Part shown: piece after piece, positions 16,661 to 25,920 of the stretch
How the letters are laid out: each line of letters begins with the position of its first letter
Position numbering within the stretch: the first letter of the stretch is position 1
Source: Candidatus Sumerlaeota bacterium
GTDB taxonomy: Bacteria; Sumerlaeota; Sumerlaeia; JAFGJS01
Length of the DNA: 37,214 nt
Assembly (NCBI GenBank): GCA_016928995.1
Contig: JAFGJS010000158.1
Coordinates: 1 to 37,214 of the forward strand
Direction: 5' to 3'
Translations under genes and position numbers: made by a program
Notes under the pieces: model-generated
The model's database searches: none
Seen by the model: the letters and a program-made list of their open reading frames with translations, nothing else
What the model was told of the DNA's origin: nothing

Positions 16661-17437
16661 TTATTCCACCAGGTTTTCCTTGATGTAGTCGAAGCTGATT
16701 TTAAGCGAATCGAATGGATCGCCGGGGCAGGTGTCTTGCTCGACGATGAACCATTTGCAGCCGGCGGCTTCGGCGGCGGGGATGATCTTATCCCATTCCA
16801 GGTTGCCCTGGCCGATCTCGGCATATGTGGCTTTATGTTCGATAGTGGTCTGGTAATCCTTCATGTGCAACAGGGGCAGCCGGTTGTTGAGGCGTTGAAT
16901 CCAGCTGACGGGATTGCCGCCGCCGTGCTGCACCCAGTAGGTGTCCAGTTCGCCTTGAACGAGCACGGGATCGGTCTCATCGTAGAAATGTTCGAGCACG
17001 AGTTTGCCGCCGATGCGGACGAATTCGACGTTATGGTTGTGATAGGTGAAGACGATGCCGGCGTCCTTGAGCACGCGGCCGGTGTTTTCGAGTTTTTCGC
17101 ACATGAACTTGACGCCTTCTTCGCTCTTGAAGAGGTCCATGTTGTGCGGCCAGGGATAGGCGGTGTATTTGCACCGGAGCGCGTTGAGTTTTGCGGCGAC
17201 TTGCTCGGGGCGCTCGATCAGCTCGACGCCGGGCTCGTGCGTGGCGCAACAGACGAGGCCCTCGCCCTCGATGATGTCCGCGAGTTCGGTGGGATCGATC
17301 TTTGCAGCCATGCCGCTGATCTGGACGGCCTGATAGCCGATCTTGCGCAGTTTCTTCAACGATTCCACCACGCCTTCGCGGTCTTTGATGAAATCGCGAA
17401 TGGTGTAAGTGATGGCCGCCACTTGTTCGATTTTCAT
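16661..17437 (-). CDS. Sugar phosphate isomerase/epimerase (xylose isomerase-like TIM barrel)
   Basis: 258 residues, typical size for the AP-endonuclease-2/IolE-like family that isomerises or dehydrates sugars and cyclitols with a divalent metal. Visible barrel signatures are the N-terminal strand VAAITYTIRDF, GYQAVQISGM, VFTYHNHNVEF (His pair), a Glu-Asp pair in VQGELDTYWVQHGG, LHMKDY and the C-terminal FIVEQD. The ribosome site AAGGAG is 8 nt before ATG. It lies 56 bp downstream of the Gfo/Idh/MocA gene on the same strand. The pairing is common and suggests joint conversion of an oxidised sugar or cyclitol; the substrate cannot be read from sequence. Confidence 0.9.
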   Translation of the reverse strand: MKIEQVAAITYTIRDFIKDREGVVESLKKLRKIGYQAVQISGMAAKIDPTELADIIEGEGLVCCATHEPGVELIERPEQVAAKLNALRCKYTAYPWPHNMDLFKSEEGVKFMCEKLENTGRVLKDAGIVFTYHNHNVEFVRIGGKLVLEHFYDETDPVLVQGELDTYWVQHGGGNPVSWIQRLNNRLPLLHMKDYQTTIEHKATYAEIGQGNLEWDKIIPAAEAAGCKWFIVEQDTCPGDPFDSLKISFDYIKENLVE

Positions 17438-17493
17438 GAAATGATCTCCTTATGTTGAATCGGTTTTGTTCAATGTTTTCGATAGGTCCTGAA

Positions 17494-18651
17494 TCAACGG
17501 TTGAATGAATCCGTAATGTCTGGCGGTTTGATTTTGACGATCTTTTTTTGGTGCGTGGACTCAGCGGCTTTTTTCTTCAGGATGCGCTCGACTGCCGCGC
17601 CATTGATCGGCAGCGACACGGTCTTGCCCTGCTCGGAAGAAAGAAAGATGGCGTTGGCCAGTTCCACGGAACGCATGCCTTCCGGTCCGGGAGAGAGCAG
17701 CGGCGCGCCCTTGAGGATCGCATCAACGTAATTCTGCAGCATTTTTTTGTGCTGCGGCTCGTATCCCCTGGTGGGAATTTCAATCTCCCAGACTTCGGGC
17801 AGGCCGAAGATTTCGCGCGTGGTTTGGGAAAATTCCGAGACGGCGGTTTCCGTACGCCAGAATTTCAGGCCGTTGTTGCACACTTGCACACGGCCGTGCT
17901 CCGCGTTGATTTCCAGCCGGTTCACGCCGGGATGCTCGCCGGTGGAGGTGATGAACACGCCGGTGCAGCCGTCGTCGTATTCCATGTAAGCGGTCACTTC
18001 GTCTTCCACTTCGATGTCGTGGTGCTTGCCGTAATGGCAGAACGCGCGCACGCGATCCGGCATGCCGAAAAGCCATTGCCACTGGTCCAGCTGATGCGGG
18101 CATTGGTTGACCAGCACACCGCCTCCTTCGCCTTTCCAGGTGCCGCGCCATTCCGCCGACTGATAGTAAATCTCCGGGCGGAACCAGTCCGTGATCACCC
18201 AGCAGATGCGATGGATCTTGCCCAGCTGGCCTTCGTCGATCAGCGCCTTGAGTTTCTCGAAACGCTCGTCGATGCGCTGGTTGAACATCGCGGAGAAAGC
18301 CTGTCCCTTCGTTTTTTTGTGGGCGGCGATGATCCGCTCGCAATCCTTTTTATGCACGGCGAGCGGCTTGTCGATCAGCGCATGCAGACCCTGCTGGAAG
18401 GCGTCGATGCCCATCGGGGCATGGAAGAAGTGCGGAGTAGCGACGATGACGGCGTCCACTTCGCCGGAGCGATGCATCATTTTGTAATCGGTGAATTGCG
18501 GGATGCCGGGGTAGCGCTTGAGTTCGGCGTCGATGACGGAGCATACGCCGCCCAGCACGGCGCCGTTGATTTCGCCGTTGAGCAGGAGTTGAGCGTACAT
18601 GCGGCCCATGTTTCCCAGGCCGGAGAGTCCGATGCGGACGGGTTTTGTCAT
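17494..18651 (-). CDS. Gfo/Idh/MocA family NAD(P)-dependent oxidoreductase
   Basis: 385 residues. The N-terminal Rossmann fold has GLSGLGNMG (residues 8-16), then VDAVIVATPHFFHAPMGIDA, and the family's EKP-like signature as IDKPLAVHKKD with the catalytic Lys. The C-terminal alpha/beta domain carries GGGVLVNQCPHQLDQWQWLFG, whose His pair is the usual catalytic region. Members oxidise hydroxyls of sugars, inositols or glycosides using a bound nicotinamide cofactor. The Lys-rich C-terminus (LKKKAAESTHQKKIVKIK) is a family-untypical extra tail. AGGAA precedes ATG by 4-5 nt. Likely operonic with the downstream isomerase. Confidence 0.93.
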   Translation of the reverse strand: MTKPVRIGLSGLGNMGRMYAQLLLNGEINGAVLGGVCSVIDAELKRYPGIPQFTDYKMMHRSGEVDAVIVATPHFFHAPMGIDAFQQGLHALIDKPLAVHKKDCERIIAAHKKTKGQAFSAMFNQRIDERFEKLKALIDEGQLGKIHRICWVITDWFRPEIYYQSAEWRGTWKGEGGGVLVNQCPHQLDQWQWLFGMPDRVRAFCHYGKHHDIEVEDEVTAYMEYDDGCTGVFITSTGEHPGVNRLEINAEHGRVQVCNNGLKFWRTETAVSEFSQTTREIFGLPEVWEIEIPTRGYEPQHKKMLQNYVDAILKGAPLLSPGPEGMRSVELANAIFLSSEQGKTVSLPINGAAVERILKKKAAESTHQKKIVKIKPPDITDSFNR

Positions 18652-18792
18652 GTCGTTCCTATTATGCGGTCAATGCGAAAATATTGCTGCTCATCGCCCT
18701 GCCGGATTGCGCCAATGAGCGCACTATGAAAACGTTTGCGGATGTTACGCGGCGTTTTGGGTTGGTTGCAAGCAATTTCGGGCAAAACGGCT

Positions 18793-19149
18793 TCAAACGC
18801 CGAATAGCTTGCTGCGGAAGAGGAAGAAAACCGCGCCCAGGATGCAAAAACCAGCCCAAAGGTAATCCCAGGTGAGCTTTTCCCGAAGATAGAGCAGTGA
18901 GAACGGAACGAAAATCGAGAGGGTGATGACTTCCTGTAGAATTTTGAGCTGGCCGACGGATAGGCTTTGATGGCCGATGCGATTGGCTGGGACTTGGAGC
19001 AGGTATTCGAACAGGGCGATGCCCCAGCTGACGAGTGCGGCGACGATCCACGGTTTGGCGGACATATTGCGGAGATGTCCGTACCAGGCGAAGGTCATGA
19101 AGATATTGCTGCAACAAAGCAGCAGGATGGCGATGATGCTGTGCTGCAT
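18793..19149 (-). CDS. DMT-like small membrane protein, DUF486 family
   Basis: 118 residues with four hydrophobic helices. The first (MQHSIIAILLLCCSNIFMTF) followed by AWYGHLR is the DUF486 signature. Then come the EYLLQVPANRIGH segment, LKILQEVITLSIFVPFS and a final helix. The family is a half-size relative of drug/metabolite transporters; the substrate is unknown. ATG 19149 gives the family's usual length; a start at 19203 would add 18 residues that do not look like family sequence. Neither start has a good ribosome site. It is divergent from murJ. Confidence 0.85.
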   Translation of the reverse strand: MQHSIIAILLLCCSNIFMTFAWYGHLRNMSAKPWIVAALVSWGIALFEYLLQVPANRIGHQSLSVGQLKILQEVITLSIFVPFSLLYLREKLTWDYLWAGFCILGAVFFLFRSKLFGV

Positions 19150-19393
19150 AATGCTTTGCGGGCGGCCTCTTTTCGAGAATGCGATCAAAACGGCGGTAAG
19201 CATGCACGCGGCGAAAACGAAATCAAGAGGGAAATGCAGGATGCAATGAGGATTTATTTTCCGATCAGCAGCCGGTAATGCATCGCTGTTATGGGGTATG
19301 ATTATTCGATATTGCAGTTGCTTTTTTGGCCGATGTAGCTTTGTTTTATATTGTTATGGCTTTTAATCGGATGACACTGGTTTTCATCGAAGG

Positions 19394-21034
19394 ATGAATA
19401 ATTCGGATAAAAAAACGCTGCTGGGTTCGACGGGGCTGGTGGGAGCGTTTACGCTGCTGAGCCGGGTGCTGGGCTTTGTGCGCGATGCGATGATGACGCA
19501 CTTCCTTGGCTCCTCCGGCGCGGCGGCGGTTTTTTGGATCGCGTTTCAGATTCCGCATTTCTTGCGGCGCGTGGTCGGGGAGGGATCGCTTTCGGCGTTC
19601 ATTGTGCCGGTGTATAGCGGCATTGAGCGGGAGCGTGGCGAGGCTGACGGCTGGAACTATGTCAGCAATGTGTTCAATGTGTTCGCCGTAGTGACGCTGA
19701 TCCTGAGCGCGGTGTTGGTTCTGGTTCCCCAGCCGCTTTTCTTTCTCTATGGCGGCAGCAAGTATTTCTACGAATCCGGGCTGGAAGAGCAATGGCGCCT
19801 CGGCGTGCGGCTCACACGCATCATGATGCCATTCGTGATGCTGCTGGCCTTGACGTCGCTGTTGATGGGCGTGCTGCATGCGCGGCGGCATTTCCTCGCG
19901 CCGTCAATGGGTTCGATCATTGTGAATCTGATCATGATTCTATGCGGCTGCGCGTTCGCCGTAATCGCTGGAAATCCATCGAATCCCTTAATCGATAGAA
20001 TGGATGCGTTGCCTTCATTCGAGAATCGATTCGTTGTGGTGATCGCTTGGGCGGTGATACTGGGCGGCGTGCTTCGCGTGTTGATTTTGCTGCCTCCGCT
20101 GCTCAGCCGAGGCTGGCGTTGGCGGCCTTTGTTCAACTGGCGCGATCCGGGAGTGATCGAACTGGCCCGCAAAATGGTTCCGGCATTCGTGGGGCTGGCG
20201 GTGTACCAGTTCAATCTGATGGTGAACATGACGCTGGCGGCCTGGATCAGCGATGCGGCGGTGAGCTACATCACGTATAGTCAGCGATTGATGCAGCTGC
20301 CGCTGGCGATCCTGGCGACGGCGATGGCGACGGCGATCTTGCCGCAGCTCACGTCGTATGTGCTGGAGCAGCGCAAGGTGGAATTGCGCGGGCAGCTGGA
20401 TTTTGCCTACCGGATTCTGGCGGTCGTTTATCTGCCGGCCACGGTGGGGTTGATCGTGCTGGGCGGGCCGATTGTAAAGTTCATTTTTCAGAGCGGGGAG
20501 TGGACCGCCGCTGATTCGGCCGGGACGCATTTTGCGTTGATTTTTTATGCGCTGGGTTTGCTGGCGGTGGGGATTCAACAAATCCTGACGCCAGTCTACT
20601 ATGCGCAAAAGGATATGGTATCGCCAGTGAAGTTCGGAGCGATCTCTGTCGCGGTGAATCTGACGCTGTGTTTGATTTTAATGCAGACGCGGCTGACCTA
20701 TGGCGGATTGGCGCTGGCTGGAACATTGAGCGTGATGTTCAACGTGTGCTTGCTGCATCGCGGGCAGCGTGAGTTGATCGGGCCGTTTTTCACGGCGCGG
20801 ATGCTGCATTCGCTCTGGCGGACGGCGCTGGCCGCGTTGATTATGGGCGCGGCGTGCTATTGGGGTTATGGCTGGACGGCGCGCGCGCTGCACGTGGAAG
20901 GACGCCTGACCGTTGCGATGGCGGCGCTGGCCTGGGTCGCGGCCGGAATCATGATCTATGTGGCTGCTTGCTGGCTTCTGCAGTTGAAGGAACTCAATAG
21001 CGTCATGGATATTCTTCGCCGGCGCAGGAAATAA
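19394..21034 (+). CDS. murJ: Lipid II flippase MurJ (MviN)
   Basis: 546 residues with about 14 transmembrane helices, matching MurJ, which flips lipid II across the inner membrane for peptidoglycan synthesis. Signature segments are STGLVGAFTLLSRVLGFVRD (12-31; the Arg residues line the cavity), FQIPHFLRRVVGEGSLSAFI (the GEGSLS motif, usually GEGA), and LMGVLHARRHFLAPS. Mid-protein KMVPAFVGLAVYQFNLMVN and YSQRLMQLPLAILATAMATA follow the usual MviN order. AAGG touches the ATG, an unusually short spacing, but the N-terminal family motif fixes the start to within a few residues. It converges on the recQ-like gene. Confidence 0.96.
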   Translation: MNNSDKKTLLGSTGLVGAFTLLSRVLGFVRDAMMTHFLGSSGAAAVFWIAFQIPHFLRRVVGEGSLSAFIVPVYSGIERERGEADGWNYVSNVFNVFAVVTLILSAVLVLVPQPLFFLYGGSKYFYESGLEEQWRLGVRLTRIMMPFVMLLALTSLLMGVLHARRHFLAPSMGSIIVNLIMILCGCAFAVIAGNPSNPLIDRMDALPSFENRFVVVIAWAVILGGVLRVLILLPPLLSRGWRWRPLFNWRDPGVIELARKMVPAFVGLAVYQFNLMVNMTLAAWISDAAVSYITYSQRLMQLPLAILATAMATAILPQLTSYVLEQRKVELRGQLDFAYRILAVVYLPATVGLIVLGGPIVKFIFQSGEWTAADSAGTHFALIFYALGLLAVGIQQILTPVYYAQKDMVSPVKFGAISVAVNLTLCLILMQTRLTYGGLALAGTLSVMFNVCLLHRGQRELIGPFFTARMLHSLWRTALAALIMGAACYWGYGWTARALHVEGRLTVAMAALAWVAAGIMIYVAACWLLQLKELNSVMDILRRRRK

Positions 21035-21083
21035 GCTCGGATGCGCATTCCCTTTTTTTAATCGGATTTGAATTGTCGGACGG

Positions 21084-21108
21084 GCCGGACCTGTCAGACT
21101 TGTCCGGC
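21084..21108. terminator. Inverted repeat between convergent murJ and recQ-like genes
   Basis: GCCGGAC (21084-21090) and GTCCGGC (21102-21108) pair around an 11-nt loop in the 90-bp gap between converging genes. There is no T-run on either side, so terminator function is uncertain. Confidence 0.35.
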
Positions 21109-21124
21109 TTGCTTCGCGAAGTTT

Positions 21125-23446
21125 TCATTCGCTTTCCGTGTCGCGTTCGATGTTGCGGATGACGGCGAGGGTGATCTGGATGTGGTGGAGCGAAACGGCG
21201 CCGTCAAGCAGGTAGAAAAGCTGCTTGGGCTGCTTATCGAGGCCGAAGTTATGGGCGGCGGCGTGGATGCGGGCGAAAAGCGGAGGCGGCGTCCAGGGCT
21301 GGGCTGTCTTCAGGTTGTTTTCCTGGATGTATTCGAGCAGGAGCCGGAGCGCGCCAGCCGGGGTTTTGCGGATGGCCTTGGCGACGTCTTCCAACGGGTG
21401 GCGAGCGTAGAACATTTCAAAGGCGCGTTCCTTCGCAATATTTTCACGCTCCTGTTTATCGGCGTATGGTCCGATGCGCGGCCGGATTTTATGCGGACGC
21501 CGCTGAGCTGATTCTGTCTGTTGTGTTGAGGGTTCGTCTTGTTCGCTGCGAGATACGGCGGCCGAGCGTTGAGGCGCGTTGGGATCGACATCCAGGCGCA
21601 GAGAGTTCTTGCGGCAGTAATCGACGATGAAAGCAATGAATTCGTCGGCGTATTTCTCGGCCTTGGACGGACCGACGCCGGAGCACTGGAGAAAGCCGTC
21701 AAGACTGGACGGACGGCGGCGGGCCATGTCGCGGAGCGCGGCGTCGCCGAAGATCATGGCGGCGGCGATGCGTTCGATGTCCGCGATGCCGCGACGAACC
21801 TTATGCAGGTGATCGAACAATCCGCGATCCACTCCTTCCCAGTCTTTTTCCGTGAGCCGCTCGACTTTGGGCTTTTTGATCACGCCGCCCCAGGAGGTGG
21901 TTTTCAGTTTTACCGGCTCAGGTTGAGCGACAGCTGATTCCAGCGTAAGCGCCACGATTCCAACGCCTGTTTGAGGTTCGAAGAGGGGGAGCGATTCAGC
22001 GGTCTTCAGCGCCTTCCAGCCTTGCTGGGTCAAGGTGAGCGGGTCGTTTTCCGTGCCGCCTTGCAGGCATTGCCGGGCGATGAGCTGCTCGATGAAATCG
22101 CGCGCGTCCGAGGCGCTCCAGGGCGCCAGGGCGGAGAAATGCGGACCGGGCACATGTTCGCTCCGGGCCACGGCATCGTCGTTTTCACCGGCGAGGAGTT
22201 TGGCGGTGAAGGCGGCGTCATGCTCGCCGTTTAATGCGGCGACGCACTCGAGGATTTTCTGGGCGGTCTCTCCAGCGTCGCGGATGAGGGGAAGGCCGCC
22301 AAGGCAGATGTCGCACGCGCCGCAGTTGGGCGAACCCGACGGAAGGCCGAAGTAACTTGATAGCGTGTTGTGGCGGCAGCCGATGCCTTTGCAGAATTGG
22401 AAGATCGCATCGAGCCGGGCGAGCGCCGGTTTCTTCTCGGTGTTTTCCAGGCTGGCATGATTGAATTGCCAGTAGCCGAAATCCGTGAGGGCGAAGATCA
22501 GGGCGCGCTCGGAGTTTGGGCCGCCTTGAGCGAGCAGCGCGGTTTCCTGCTGAAAACGTTCGAGCGACGGCGGCATGCCGGCGTGGATCGTGACGCGCGG
22601 AGCTCGATGGAGCGCGGGCAAGGGGAAGCCGGTCAGCGTGACCAGCGTGTCGATGCGTCCGGCTTCATAAGCCTCGATGTGCAGATTGCGCTGGCGCTCG
22701 GGCATGGCCGGCATGACAGCCGCGACCTTGTGGCGTTTACGCGCGAGGAACGCAGCGAGCGGCTCCGCGTCGTTGGGACGCATAACGTAAATCAGACCGG
22801 GCTTGCCTGCATTCCGGGCGATGATCGCTTCGGCCTGGCGCGGAAGTTCAGCGGTCTTTTCGACACGCAGCAGCACTCCGGGCAAGACAGCGGGCGCCGC
22901 GATGCGTTCGGGCCGCTCCAACTGCAATGTCCGTTCGATCCAGGCTTGCGCTTCCGGAGTCTGATGCGGACTGCATGCGCAAATCGCGGCATCGGGGAAG
23001 AATTGCCGCAGGCGCTTGAGCGCCTCGTGATCCGCGTGAAACTCGCCGCAGGCGCGCACGGCGCGATGGGCGTCTTCGATGATGATTTGCGCGGGCGCGG
23101 AGTGGCGCAGCAGGTCGGCGAAACCTTCCGATACGGCGCGATGCGGAGTGACGCATAGGATGCGGAGCGATCCGTCGCGCAGGCGTTTGCGCGTTTCGAT
23201 TTGCTGCTGGAAGGACGCGCCGCCGCCCAGCATCGCCACGGAGTCATCCAGCTGCTCCAATGCCGCGTCGTCCAATCCTTTGGCGCGGATGAGCAGGACA
23301 AGTCCGGCGAGCTCGTGCGCGCATTCGAGACAGAGCTCGAGCGCCTGTTGTCGCGAGGCCAAGAGCAGAACGTCCTTGCCTGCCTGCATCGCATCGCGCA
23401 GCCGGTCGCGGCATGTGGCGTCAATGTTATCTGAATGCTGATTCAT
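21125..23446 (-). CDS. RecQ-family protein with degenerate ATPase; intact zinc and HRDC modules
   Basis: 773 residues. The layout is that of RecQ: helicase lobes 1-2 (~1-340), zinc-binding RQC (~345-490), HRDC (~535-615) and an extra C-terminal domain (~650-773). The zinc site is plain: C357, then C375, C378 and C381 in NCGACDICLG after SYFGLPSG, at the same spacing as the four E. coli RecQ zinc cysteines. HRDC has GVGPSKAEKYADEFIAFI. The ATPase is not intact. The Walker A position reads GKDVLLLASRQQALEL (23-38) with no GGGKS, and DEAH is EDAH (124-127) within IIIEDAHRAV. So ATP-driven unwinding is unlikely; it may bind structured DNA or serve as a partner. The last ~80 residues contain a helix-turn-helix-like HPLEDVAKAIRKTPAGALRL. 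It lies 70 bp downstream of fabD. Confidence 0.8.
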   Translation of the reverse strand: MNQHSDNIDATCRDRLRDAMQAGKDVLLLASRQQALELCLECAHELAGLVLLIRAKGLDDAALEQLDDSVAMLGGGASFQQQIETRKRLRDGSLRILCVTPHRAVSEGFADLLRHSAPAQIIIEDAHRAVRACGEFHADHEALKRLRQFFPDAAICACSPHQTPEAQAWIERTLQLERPERIAAPAVLPGVLLRVEKTAELPRQAEAIIARNAGKPGLIYVMRPNDAEPLAAFLARKRHKVAAVMPAMPERQRNLHIEAYEAGRIDTLVTLTGFPLPALHRAPRVTIHAGMPPSLERFQQETALLAQGGPNSERALIFALTDFGYWQFNHASLENTEKKPALARLDAIFQFCKGIGCRHNTLSSYFGLPSGSPNCGACDICLGGLPLIRDAGETAQKILECVAALNGEHDAAFTAKLLAGENDDAVARSEHVPGPHFSALAPWSASDARDFIEQLIARQCLQGGTENDPLTLTQQGWKALKTAESLPLFEPQTGVGIVALTLESAVAQPEPVKLKTTSWGGVIKKPKVERLTEKDWEGVDRGLFDHLHKVRRGIADIERIAAAMIFGDAALRDMARRRPSSLDGFLQCSGVGPSKAEKYADEFIAFIVDYCRKNSLRLDVDPNAPQRSAAVSRSEQDEPSTQQTESAQRRPHKIRPRIGPYADKQERENIAKERAFEMFYARHPLEDVAKAIRKTPAGALRLLLEYIQENNLKTAQPWTPPPLFARIHAAAHNFGLDKQPKQLFYLLDGAVSLHHIQITLAVIRNIERDTESE

Positions 23447-23516
23447 AAGCGTTGATTGATCGCGCGTTGAGCGATTGATAAATGCGGTTTGGGATCGTCC
23501 TTCGCGCGACGCCGCA

Positions 23517-24434
23517 TCAACCGAGTTCGAAGTCGATGTTTTCCACCCGGTCGCAGTTGATGAGGCTTGGGGCGTTTTCCATGCGCTTGAACAAGCCGCA
23601 AAGCACCTTGCCCGCGCCCGCTTCGATCACGGCGTCGGGCTTGGCGTCGAGGATCATTTTCATGGCAGCGATCCAACGGACGGGCGAGGTGATCTGACGG
23701 GCGAGCGAGTCCTTGATCGCTTCGACTCCGATCATGGCCTGGGCGTCGGCGTTGTTGATGAAACTGCAATTGGGCGGCTGAAGGTTCGCGCGGTCGAGCG
23801 CGGCGCGCATTTTATCGGCGGCGGATTGCATCAGGGGGCTGTGGAACGCGCCGCTGACGGGGAGGATCAGCGCGCGCTTGGCGCCGGCCTCGCGGGCTTG
23901 ATCGCAGACTTGTTTGACCGCCGCTTCTTCGCCGGAGATGACCAGCTGGCCGGGTGAGTTGTAGTTGGCGATGCCGCAAACGCCATCGGCGGCCTCGCAG
24001 ATGATTTGCAGTGGCTTTTCATCGAGTCCGAGCACGGCGGCCATGGCGCCGGGATGCTGGACCGCGCAGGCGGCCATGAGCTCGGCGCGCGTCTGCACGA
24101 GGCGCAGGCCCGTGGCGAAGTCGAACACACCTGCGGCGTAGAGCGCGGAGTATTCGCCAAGGCTGTGGCCTGCCACGACGCGAGGGGTAATGCCCTTGGC
24201 CTGGAGCGCGTCGAAAACGATGGCGCTGTGGATGAACAGGGCCGGCTGGGTGTTGTGGGTGTCTTTCAATTCGTTTTCGGAGCCTTCAAAGCAGATCTGG
24301 CTGATCGGGCGTCCGAGAACTGCGTCGGCCTCCTCGAAACGTTGCCGTCCGATAGCGGTTTTATCGCGCCAATCCTGGCCCATGCCGACGCGTTGCGATC
24401 CCTGGCCGGGAAAGACGAATGCGAGATTGCTCAT
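23517..24434 (-). CDS. fabD: Malonyl-CoA:ACP transacylase
   Basis: 304 residues, typical of FabD, which loads malonyl groups onto acyl carrier protein in type II fatty-acid synthesis. N-terminal AFVFPGQGSQRVGMG is the family start, GHSLGEY (89-95) holds the nucleophile Ser 91, and SGAFHSPLM has the catalytic His; the C-terminal VIEAGAGKVLCGL closes the family pattern. ATG 24434 was chosen over a frame start ten codons upstream because CAGGAG lies 10 nt before it and the family starts there. No other fab genes (acpP, fabH, fabG, fabF) adjoin it, so it is separated from the usual cluster. Confidence 0.96.
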   Translation of the reverse strand: MSNLAFVFPGQGSQRVGMGQDWRDKTAIGRQRFEEADAVLGRPISQICFEGSENELKDTHNTQPALFIHSAIVFDALQAKGITPRVVAGHSLGEYSALYAAGVFDFATGLRLVQTRAELMAACAVQHPGAMAAVLGLDEKPLQIICEAADGVCGIANYNSPGQLVISGEEAAVKQVCDQAREAGAKRALILPVSGAFHSPLMQSAADKMRAALDRANLQPPNCSFINNADAQAMIGVEAIKDSLARQITSPVRWIAAMKMILDAKPDAVIEAGAGKVLCGLFKRMENAPSLINCDRVENIDFELG

Positions 24435-24621
24435 GCTGCTGTTGCTCCTGAACTTCAGTGACATTATGCCGGTCTTTGTGCTTGCTTCATGTTTCGACAG
24501 CCCAAGAGGAATATCGAAGCGAAGGCGTTATGGTCAAATGGTTTTTGTGTTCTGCTAATTCTTTGAATTGCTGGGCGAAGGAGCGGGAAGGTTTGAGTTT
24601 ATCACTTATGCCATTGCCGTT

Positions 24622-25872
24622 CTATGCAGGATTTTTTTGCGTCTTGCGCGGGATGAAGCAGGCGAGGACCAGCGCGACGCAGGCGAGCACGGCGAGCGTG
24701 GCGAGACCGATGCTGTAGCGCTCCGGACCGCGATCCTGGAATATTTTCATCACCAGTCCCCAGATGCCGAGTCCGAAGATGGCGGAGAAGCGGCCGGTCA
24801 GCGCGTTGAAACCGAAGAACGTGGCCGTTTGCTCCTCTGGCACGAGCGTCAGCAGCAGCGGCCGGGTCACGGTCCAGGCGCCGGCGAGACCGAAGCCGAT
24901 GAACACGGCCGCGACCTGGATGAGGCGGTGCTGCGTGTCGAGGACGAGCAACAGTAGCGTGGCGATCCAGAGCACAATGACGCCCAGCAATGCGTTTTTT
25001 GGGTGATACTTTTCGGCGAGCCAACCGATGGGCCAGGCCGCGAGCATGGCCGCCACAATGCCCAACGTCAGGAATCCCTTGCATTGTGCATCTGAGAATT
25101 GCGCGGCCTCGTTCAGGTAGAGCCCCAGGTTGGCGTAAACCGCATTGACGCCATTGAGGAAGAGGAACGAGACGATGAGGAAAATCCAGGCCTGCCGATG
25201 CTCGCGCAGCGCCTGCCAGGTTTGGCGCAGGTTTTCGCGCAGACCGCCATTCTGTTTTTCATGCATCGGCGGACCTTCCGGCGCCAGCAGCATGCAGGGG
25301 AGTGCGAAGATCAGAAAGAATACCGCCGTCCAGATAAACGCGTGCGGCGCATTCACGACGCCATCCGAGCCCTGCGCCAGCCGGCCGACGATGTGCAGTC
25401 CGGCGATGGATCCGAGGTAGCCCACGCCCACGCCAATGCCGGAGATCTGATTCTGCCGATCCGGCGGCGCCACGTAGGTCAACAGGCTGTCGTAGAACGT
25501 GCTGGCCAGGTAGTAGGCCGCGGCGGCGCAGATGAACAGGCCCAGCGCGGGAATCGCGGACGGCGCAAAGGCCAGGCTGGCCGTGGCCACGATGCAAAGG
25601 ATCGTGCTCAGATTCAGCAGCCATCTTCGCCGGGCATGCGCGTCGGCCCAATGCCCCAAGGGCGGCGCAATGATCAGCACGATGGCCATCGCTCCGATCA
25701 GCGCGTAGTTGTAGCTGTAATCCGCGACGTCCTGTGTGTCATTCAGCCAGACGGGAAAGTAGAGCGTGATGATGTTCAGCGAAAAGATCGTGTTCGCCAG
25801 ATCATACAACGCCCACGCCCCGGCGCGCACCGGGCTAGTGGGAGGAAGAATCGGTTTGGAAGAATGGGCCAT
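24622..25872 (-). CDS. MFS transporter, UMF1/Atg22-like
   Basis: 416 residues with 12 predicted membrane helices. The N-terminal AWALYDLANTIFSLNII is the signature of UMF1 (unknown major facilitator) and Atg22-like proteins, and the cytoplasmic loop GHWADAHARRRWLLN between helices 2 and 3 is the MFS motif-A equivalent. The midpoint loop (MHEKQNGGLRENLRQTWQALR, split here for length: MHEKQNGG and LRENLRQTWQALREH) separates the two six-helix halves. Substrates of UMF1 proteins are unknown; eukaryotic Atg22 exports amino acids from vacuoles. The gene lies between fabD and the corrinoid cluster and could serve either neighbour or neither. Confidence 0.88.
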   Translation of the reverse strand: MAHSSKPILPPTSPVRAGAWALYDLANTIFSLNIITLYFPVWLNDTQDVADYSYNYALIGAMAIVLIIAPPLGHWADAHARRRWLLNLSTILCIVATASLAFAPSAIPALGLFICAAAAYYLASTFYDSLLTYVAPPDRQNQISGIGVGVGYLGSIAGLHIVGRLAQGSDGVVNAPHAFIWTAVFFLIFALPCMLLAPEGPPMHEKQNGGLRENLRQTWQALREHRQAWIFLIVSFLFLNGVNAVYANLGLYLNEAAQFSDAQCKGFLTLGIVAAMLAAWPIGWLAEKYHPKNALLGVIVLWIATLLLLVLDTQHRLIQVAAVFIGFGLAGAWTVTRPLLLTLVPEEQTATFFGFNALTGRFSAIFGLGIWGLVMKIFQDRGPERYSIGLATLAVLACVALVLACFIPRKTQKNPA

Positions 25873-25920
25873 GCTGCGCCTTTGCGGATTGAATGATCAG
25901 CGTTCGATTATAAGACGGCG

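Noticed and set aside
17548-18729. 393-codon frame on the + strand
   Set aside because: It is the antisense shadow of the Gfo/Idh/MocA gene, which has intact Rossmann and catalytic motifs.
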